Part shown: in pieces, positions 58,053-64,000 of the stretch
Position numbering within the stretch: position 1 is the first letter of the stretch
Layout: each line of letters opens with the position of its first letter
Assembly (NCBI GenBank): GCA_051453625.1
Contig: JBOZIK010000001.1
Location: forward strand, 213,093,323-213,157,322
From: Welwitschia mirabilis
Lineage: Eukaryota; Gnetophyta; Gnetopsida; Welwitschiales
Direction: 5' to 3'
Length of the DNA: 64,000 bases
Program-made: the position numbers and the translations under genes
Notes under the pieces: model-generated
What the model was told of the DNA's origin: nothing
The model's input: only the letters and a program-made list of their open reading frames with translations
Databases searched by the model: none

Positions 58053-58562
58053 NNNNNNNNNNNNNNNNNNNNNNNNNNNNNNNNNNNNNNNNNNNNNNNN
58101 NNNNNNNNNNNNNNNNNNNNNNNNNNNNNNNNNNNNNNNNNNNNNNNNNNNNNNNNNNNNNNNNNNNNNNNNNNNNNNNNNNNNNNNNNNNNNNNNNNNN
58201 NNNNNNNNNNNNNNNNNNNNNNNNNNNNNNNNNNNNNNNNNNNNNNNNNNNNNNNNNNNNNNNNNNNNNNNNNNNNNNNNNNNNNNNNNNNNNNNNNNNN
58301 NNNNNNNNNNNNNNNNNNNNNNNNNNNNNNNNNNNNNNNNNNNNNNNNNNNNNNNNNNNNNNNNNNNNNNNNNNNNNNNNNNNNNNNNNNNNNNNNNNNN
58401 NNNNNNNNNNNNNNNNNNNNNNNNNNNNNNNNNNNNNNNNNNNNNNNNNNNNNNNNNNNNNNNNNNNNNNNNNNNNNNNNNNNNNNNNNNNNNNNNNNNN
58501 NNNNNNNNNNNNNNNNNNNNNNNNNNNNNNNNNNNNNNNNNNNNNNNNNNNNNNNNNNNNNN
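58053..58562. other. Assembly gap (510 N) with short duplicated edge
   Basis: The bases TTTGTTAAGACA occur immediately before (58041-58052) and immediately after (58563-58574) the gap. Y2 runs through the same place without extra sequence near 60552-60565, so the gap may contain nothing or a tandem copy. Confidence 0.9.
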
Positions 58563-59095
58563 TTTGTTAAGACAAGGATTAGTAAACGATGATCATCGAC
58601 CTTACCATCTAGATGATGAACAAGATGACATCCATGATAATTGAGAAAATAAAGAGTTTAATGTTGAGGGATAAATTATTTTTAGAGATAATAGAAAAGG
58701 TGGTTCCCAAAAGTGAGTTTAAATCTGAGAGGGTCAAAAAAGCCATAAGACATGATCAAAACATCCATGAAAATTTTAATAGAATTAGCAAGTATTAAGC
58801 ATAAGAAAATGGTTAAGTGTATAGTAATTTTACATTAAGACCCAAGAATTCCAAACAAGAAGACTGGAAAATGATAATCTTCTTACTATTGTTATTGAAA
58901 AAGTAGTAAATGAATTTAAGAAATATGATTTTCAATTAAAAAAAATGAAAATGGATAAAACAGAATGAAGAGATGATTAACTAGTTTGCCTTAAATTTTA
59001 ACCTAGTAAGATTTCTCAAACAAATACATTAGACTACTTGATGTAAAAATGCAGGATAAAATGTATGAATTACATAGTCTATCATTTCATAAGAT
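58563..59095 (-). mobile_element. LTR Y1 end, PPT and internal edge
   Basis: Aligns with 60560-61100 of Y2. The + strand TTTGCCTTAAATTT near 58989-59002 corresponds to TTTCCCCTAAATC at 60984-60996, the complement of a polypurine tract (decayed here). After it, about 95 bp of internal sequence match Y2's internal edge (61025-61100) before the next gap. Confidence 0.6.
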
Positions 59096-59195
59096 NNNNN
59101 NNNNNNNNNNNNNNNNNNNNNNNNNNNNNNNNNNNNNNNNNNNNNNNNNNNNNNNNNNNNNNNNNNNNNNNNNNNNNNNNNNNNNNNNNNNNNNN
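59096..59195. other. Assembly gap (100 N) between Y1 and Y2
   Basis: Before the gap the sequence is the internal edge of one element; after it the sequence is in the middle of the next LTR. The gap must hide more than 100 bp, at least the rest of one internal region or a recombination joint. Confidence 0.9.
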
Positions 59196-60985
59196 CTCTA
59201 AAGTGTAATAGATGCCTCATGCATCTAAGATCCATCTCAATTATAACTTTATTATCTCTTGTCCACCTCAAGATTAAGTTACTTAATGAAATCTCTAAAG
59301 TTCCTCTCAACTCTAATGGATGCTAACTGAATGGACTATGACCTACCTTATACTGTCTAAAGTATGCCTTTGTCCATGACTTACTAAAATATTTAAGATG
59401 CATATTATGGAAAGAAAACATGTGATTCTAAATCCACCATGTAATATTCATCTTAAAAATTAAAGATTTCCCTTTAAAAACTTAAAAATTAGCATAAAAT
59501 ATCAAAAATTCATTCCCCCTCCTATGTGTAATACTTTGCCTCAAATTTCATGAAATAAGTAAATAAAAATGGAAAGAGGAATGAATTTTATAATGAGATT
59601 GGCATAAAATAATGTAAAAAGAGAAGTGCCTATATTAAAAATATGATCTAGTAAAAATGTATAGCTCATCGCACTGATTGTCTTAACTATAACAATAACT
59701 ATGCTTTGTTGAATAATGTGAGAGAAATCTAAATTTAAAAATAAAAACCTAATTTTATCTTATAAAACACACAAATCAAATTTCTCATAGAATACTAAGG
59801 GAAATTTAAATCCATTTGGATCAAAATGATTAATCTAAAAAATTAAATGTTCTATGTAAAAGTAAAGTTTAAAAAGGCTGAGAAATGAGAGAAATAAATG
59901 AAGATAAGTAGAAGACATGAAACACACCTCACTTTAGGAAAACTAGCTTAAATCTAAAATCTAAAGGATAGATTTGATGAAATGAAGCTATTTGGATGTT
60001 GGTAGATGAGAAAGCATGATTCTCCAGGTTCAAGAACAAAGGAAAATGAATAAAAAATGAAGAAAAATGACTGAATAGAGTGTTATAACCACTTATCCTT
60101 TTTATCATTTAGCATATCATCTAGATAATGATCCTATAATGACTGACCAAAAAAGATAAATGTCATCCATATTATTATTTTGATAACAGGGTAGATGACA
60201 AGCTTTTAAAAATATTATGTAACTTTTAGGAGAAGGTAAGATTTATAGAATTGAAACAAAAGTGAATAGGCCTTAATAACTTTCCTAATAAGCTTAAGAG
60301 ATGGAATTTGATAGCATGGTGTAATGGCTAGGATAGTGTTTGGATAGAGAAGATGGGTGAAAATAAAATTTTAATTGATAGTGTGATATGCATTGAGGTA
60401 TTTAAAAAAATTATAGAGGCTTGATAAGGATGATATTAGAGACAGTTAAAATGCTATCATCTGACCTATCCTCTAGGGGCTGACATGATGAATGTCACTT
60501 AATAATCACCATTTTATGGATGTAAAGGGCTAAGTATTTGAGTAGATAAGTTTTGTTGAAAGAAGAATAAGTAAGTAATAGTCATTCACCTTTTCATCTA
60601 GATGACTAGGGGGATAACATCCTTAATAATTAGTAAGATGAAAGGTATGAATTTGAGTGATAAATGACTTTTAAAAGATAATAAAAAAGGGATTTTTTGA
60701 AAATGAATTTGGAGTGAAGTAAGATAACAAGGTTGAAATAGCATGATTGAATTTTCGAAGGGAGCCAAATAGAATGATCAATCATTGGGCATAAGAAAAT
60801 ATTTAAGAGTCTAGTCATTTTGCATTAAGACTCAAGAATTTTAAATAAGAAGATCAGAAAATGATAAAGCTCTCAGCATTGTTAATGAACAAATAAAGTA
60901 AATAACTTTAAAAAGACTGATTTACTAGTAATAATATCAAAAAATAAGAATGAACAACATCAAACAAAAAGAAGGCTAACTAATT
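59196..60985 (-). mobile_element. Athila-type 3' LTR Y2
   Basis: A second copy of LTR Y, beginning inside the LTR because of the gap. It contains TCATCTAGATGACTAGGGGG at 60595-60614 and a TATCATCTAGATAATG version near 60115. The right end lies before the minus-strand polypurine tract GATTTAGGGGAAATTAG (60980-60997). The A2 pol relic follows in the correct orientation, so this is its 3' LTR. Confidence 0.65.
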
Positions 60986-60997
60986 TCCCCTAAATCT
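60980..60997 (-). promoter_or_regulatory. Polypurine tract of second Athila element
   Basis: The minus strand TTTAGGGGAAATTAG is a G-run in the expected place between internal region and 3' LTR. The Y1 counterpart (58985-59002) has lost the G-run. Confidence 0.6.
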
Positions 60998-60999
60998 TA

Positions 61000-62050
61000 A
61001 CATAGCAAGATTACTCAAAAAAAAAAAAAAATATAACATTAGACTACTTAATGTAAAAATGCATGATATAATGTGAGAACAAGATAGCTTATCATTTGAT
61101 AAAATAGTAAAGGAACCAATAATTAAAGATTATTTTATAAATTACTAATTATGTTTAGACTATAACACAATTTATCTTTAGTTATAGTAGTCATAATACT
61201 TTGGCTAAAACATAATCAAATGATTAATATACTAAAGGGGTCTCCAAGGTTTTTTCCTTTGAGTGATGGGAATCAAATAAAGTGTTGAAAAACATTATTC
61301 ATCATGATGATGGGAGTGCAATCGCTTCTAAGAGAGTAAGAATTTAAAAGCAAAGCTAGATCATAACTAACTAATTTTCTAGTAGAGTTTCCTCAACTAT
61401 TATATCACATTGCCTAAGGCTCCCTTTATATACATCTGTGGTAGGACATCATGGTATATTTTTCAATACAATTAACTTTTAATTTTATTTTATTTCCTCT
61501 TTTATTTTTACTTTTATTAACCTAGCATTTCATTTTTGATAGCATTGATTGATCATGAGTGTAATGAGATAATAAAGCACATAACTATCTATAAGCATTT
61601 GATTAACATAATTAATCCTAAAACAAATTAATGAAGGAGATTAATGAATTAGACATAGGAATGTATAAAAACTGGTTGAATTTTATCTTTGCACTATAAT
61701 GCTCAAAGTTAGATATTACCTAATCATTATAAGACTTATGGAATTCAAACATTAATTAAGTTAAATATGATTAAGTAGTATCATAAATTAAACTAAAAAA
61801 TGGAGCTAAGAAAAGATTTAGAAAATGAAAAAGGTAAGATCCTTTTTCCTTCAAGAAAATATTCTAAGTTAAGTATTTCTATAATGTTTTAGGCATAAGT
61901 ATAATCATTAGATAATATGTAAAGTTTGAGTAGTTGTCCATTGGCTTTCACAATATCTCTTATTCATAAGATATACTTTTCCAACAAAGTAATGACCTAA
62001 TCATTTAGAGATTAACTTGTTATGAAAGATATGTAATGAATTATTATATA
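61000..62050 (-). mobile_element. Athila internal 3' region (element A2)
   Basis: No gene recognised. 61230-61430 matches 26060-26290 of the first Athila element (CATTATTCATCATGATG and the following GTAAGA text). The block is a shared non-pol segment downstream of integrase. A15 run at 61017-61031. Confidence 0.55.
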
Positions 62051-62960
62051 GTAACATTAATTAACCAAGTTAAAAGGATTTATGAATGATCTTTTTATCA
62101 TGATTGCACTTAGTTTAGGCTTTATGAGTGAGTTGATAGTAAACAATGCTAATGCATTTCTCATCCAAGTGATGTAATTGGGATAGTCTATAAGGGGTGT
62201 TTTTATTATGATTTAAGACATCAATTTGATAGATTATGTGATAATATTTATAGCAAACATGAACTAAAAGTATACAATTTTTACTATAAATAAGTTCATA
62301 ATATGAATAACCAAGTGAATTACATCAACTAGTATAATATGCCTAAGCACATCATTAAGTTTAAGAAACAAAGATTTCTTATTTTCAAAACTGATTTTTT
62401 GAAGCATTTTCTTTATTTTTGTATTTGCATTTTTAGATTTATTATCTGTTCATGGGTGATAAACATTGATAATTCTATGTTTAGTTCCCATTGAAATGAG
62501 GAACTTTTTAAGAATTTTTTTTTATAAAATGAGTTCTTTAATCACTTATAAACAACCTTAGAAAGCCAAACCTATGAAAGATATTTAATAAAGGAAACGT
62601 GGACATTGTTTTAGCATCATCTAGGGTAGATTTAGTCACATAGTCTACTACTACTATGATACAATATTTATTGTAAGAAGATGATTTGAGTGATCTAATG
62701 AATTTGATATCCTAATAATTAAATGGTTCACATTCAAGAATATGTTAAAGGAGTATTTCATGAAATTTGATTAGACTTCTAAAACATTGACATGCATCAC
62801 ATATTCTACTAAAATTAAAAGAATCTTTAAAAAGATGAGGTCAATAATATCTAGCATGAAGAATTTTGACAGTGGTCTTTGGCCACTGAAGTAATTTCCA
62901 CACACACTACCATAGAAAAGAGAAAAGATATCATGTTGTTCCTATTTACGCACATATTTA
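62050..62960 (-). pseudogene. Athila-type integrase relic (A2)
   Basis: Minus-strand blocks TTVKILHARYY, PHLFKDSFNF and RICDACQCFRSLIKFHEI (about 62755-62890) match the zinc-binding N-terminal domain with the CxxC pair (CDAC) intact. The equivalent in the first Athila element has lost most of this. Downstream core segments are broken by frame changes. Position after RNase H fits Ty3/gypsy order. Confidence 0.8.
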
Positions 62961-63179
62961 TGCATGATTTAATGTTTATTTTTTCAGTATAGGTATGGCC
63001 TAATCCATTCATAATCTCCTATTCTATGAAGAAAATTTTCTCTTTAATTAAAAGTATAATGTTAGGGAGTTTTAAAGGTGAAAATATAATTGCCAATATT
63101 AGCATATCAAGGGGTGACATGTTGTGAAGATGTATGGTAGAGTTCATGAAGATGTCAAGAAAAAGTATAAGACACTTCT

Positions 63180-63610
63180 TTTTTTAGGAATATGTAAAAC
63201 TGGTCAATTAAATAATTGTTTACCTTCTTTATCTATGATGATTAGGTTGAATTCTTACATTAAGATATAAGTCTAGCACTTTAATATTTATTGATCATAA
63301 TATATCTAATGTTATCATGATTAGTATAAAGATTAGAATAAAATCCAAGAAGGTAATGTTAAAGTTTGTTAAGAAAAAAGATGATAGTTAGTATTTTTTC
63401 CCCAATAGTGTTGTAATTGGATTAGTGTGGTGAAAGGGTTTTATTATTGTAGGAAAGGACTTTATATTTCTTATCATGGTTTATCTTAAAACTTGACCTA
63501 CAACAATATTTCTATCATTGCATATACGTTCAAAATCTTTATTCTAATCTAGTCTTATTAGAATGGGTCTGAAAGAGATCTTCTCCTTAAGATTTTCAAA
63601 GGCAATTTGA
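63180..63610 (-). pseudogene. Athila-type RNase H relic (A2)
   Basis: This lies between RT and integrase relics and aligns with 28200-28540 of the first element (for example TTATCTATGATGATTAGGTT at 63220-63239 with the corresponding text near 28170-28190). It is a frame-shifted relic; I read only fragments. Confidence 0.6.
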
Positions 63611-64000
63611 CAAGTATTGGTCCAATTGAATTTGGCATCTTTTTCAAGAAGTAAATGAAGGGGTTTATAAATATTTGCATAATCTTTAATGAATCTTTTA
63701 TAAAAGCCAACATAACCAAGAAAAACGCTTACTTGTTCGATATTGATTGCAGGAGAAGATTCTTGATGATATTAATTTTTAAAAAATCCATTCTAATTTC
63801 CTTGTTAGAAGTATGATGTTTAAGTATAGTGCCATTCCTCACGATAAAATGACTCTTTTCCAACTAAAATGGAGGCCACTTTCTAAACAATACTAAAGGA
63901 CTTTTTATAATCTTTCTAAGATTTATTCCAAGGAATCACTAAAGATAGAAAAGTCATCCATAAAGTTCTATATAAAATATTATATTATATTAAAGAAAAT
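63611..64000 (-). pseudogene. Athila-type reverse transcriptase, 3' part (A2)
   Basis: The window ends inside RT. At 63941-63964 the minus strand encodes FMDDFSIF, the catalytic box with both aspartates present, unlike FLNYF in the first element. Further on, CLESGLHFSWKR (near 63865-63900) and a GFYKRFIKDYA-like block (near 63680-63710, in another frame) are readable. Stops remain (for example after DSLE), so it is not an intact gene, but it is visibly younger than the 28-29 kb copy. The upstream part lies beyond the window. Confidence 0.85.

Noticed and set aside
58042-58644. 200-residue frame
   Set aside because: Nearly all of it is the run of Ns.

Overview
This window looks like AT-rich plant nuclear heterochromatin made almost entirely of old, nested LTR retrotransposons. 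I found no intact host gene, rRNA, functional tRNA or CRISPR array. The plant assignment rests on Ty3/gypsy relics of Athila and Del/Tekay type, a Ty1/copia polyprotein relic of SIRE/Maximus type, and plant-type primer-binding sites (initiator tRNA-Met and the GGCGCC-type site of Athila/Tat). The species cannot be named from the sequence. CpG is scarce almost everywhere, and many recognisable codons differ from the family by C-to-T or G-to-A, including W or Q codons turned into stops. This is the expected footprint of long-term cytosine methylation.

Layout. 1-6409: three same-strand copies of a long Tekay-like LTR, with a strongly shortened internal region (964-1509) between the first two. 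6410-14750: no recognisable gene, but a 480-bp purine-rich tract. 14756-17340: copia pol relic on the + strand (integrase, RT, RNase H). Its 3' flank is split by a solo Tekay-like LTR on the minus strand (17717-21608) with a perfect 5-bp target duplication. 23759-34811: a nearly complete Athila-type element on the minus strand with both LTRs, PPT, integrase, RNase H, RT, protease, gag and PBS; a smaller LTR-like insertion sits in its 5' LTR. 35190-51930: further minus-strand Athila/Tat-type relics, a ladder of LTRs with gag-protease between them but no pol. 51940-61000: two copies of another Athila-type LTR (Y). The first is interrupted by a 4.15-kb Tekay LTR (52749-56900) that carries a sharply bounded GC-rich, CpG-rich island. 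61000-64000: the 3' half of pol of a less decayed Athila-type element, running off the window with its RT catalytic aspartates intact.

The most interesting signals are structural. (1) One LTR family carries copies of its own primer-binding site inside its 3' end, and the TSD-bounded solo LTR shows they lie inside the LTR. (2) A compound palindrome (TCATCTAGATGA followed by a GGTGGATGA half-site) recurs more than fifteen times across three different Athila-type LTR types. (3) The CpG-retaining island is flanked by two B-box-like sequences. (4) Three assembly gaps have duplicated sequence on both edges, so some gaps may be false.

Limits: homology calls were made by reading translations against remembered family motifs, not by searches. 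Domain borders are approximate, and LTR borders are good to a few bases only where stated.
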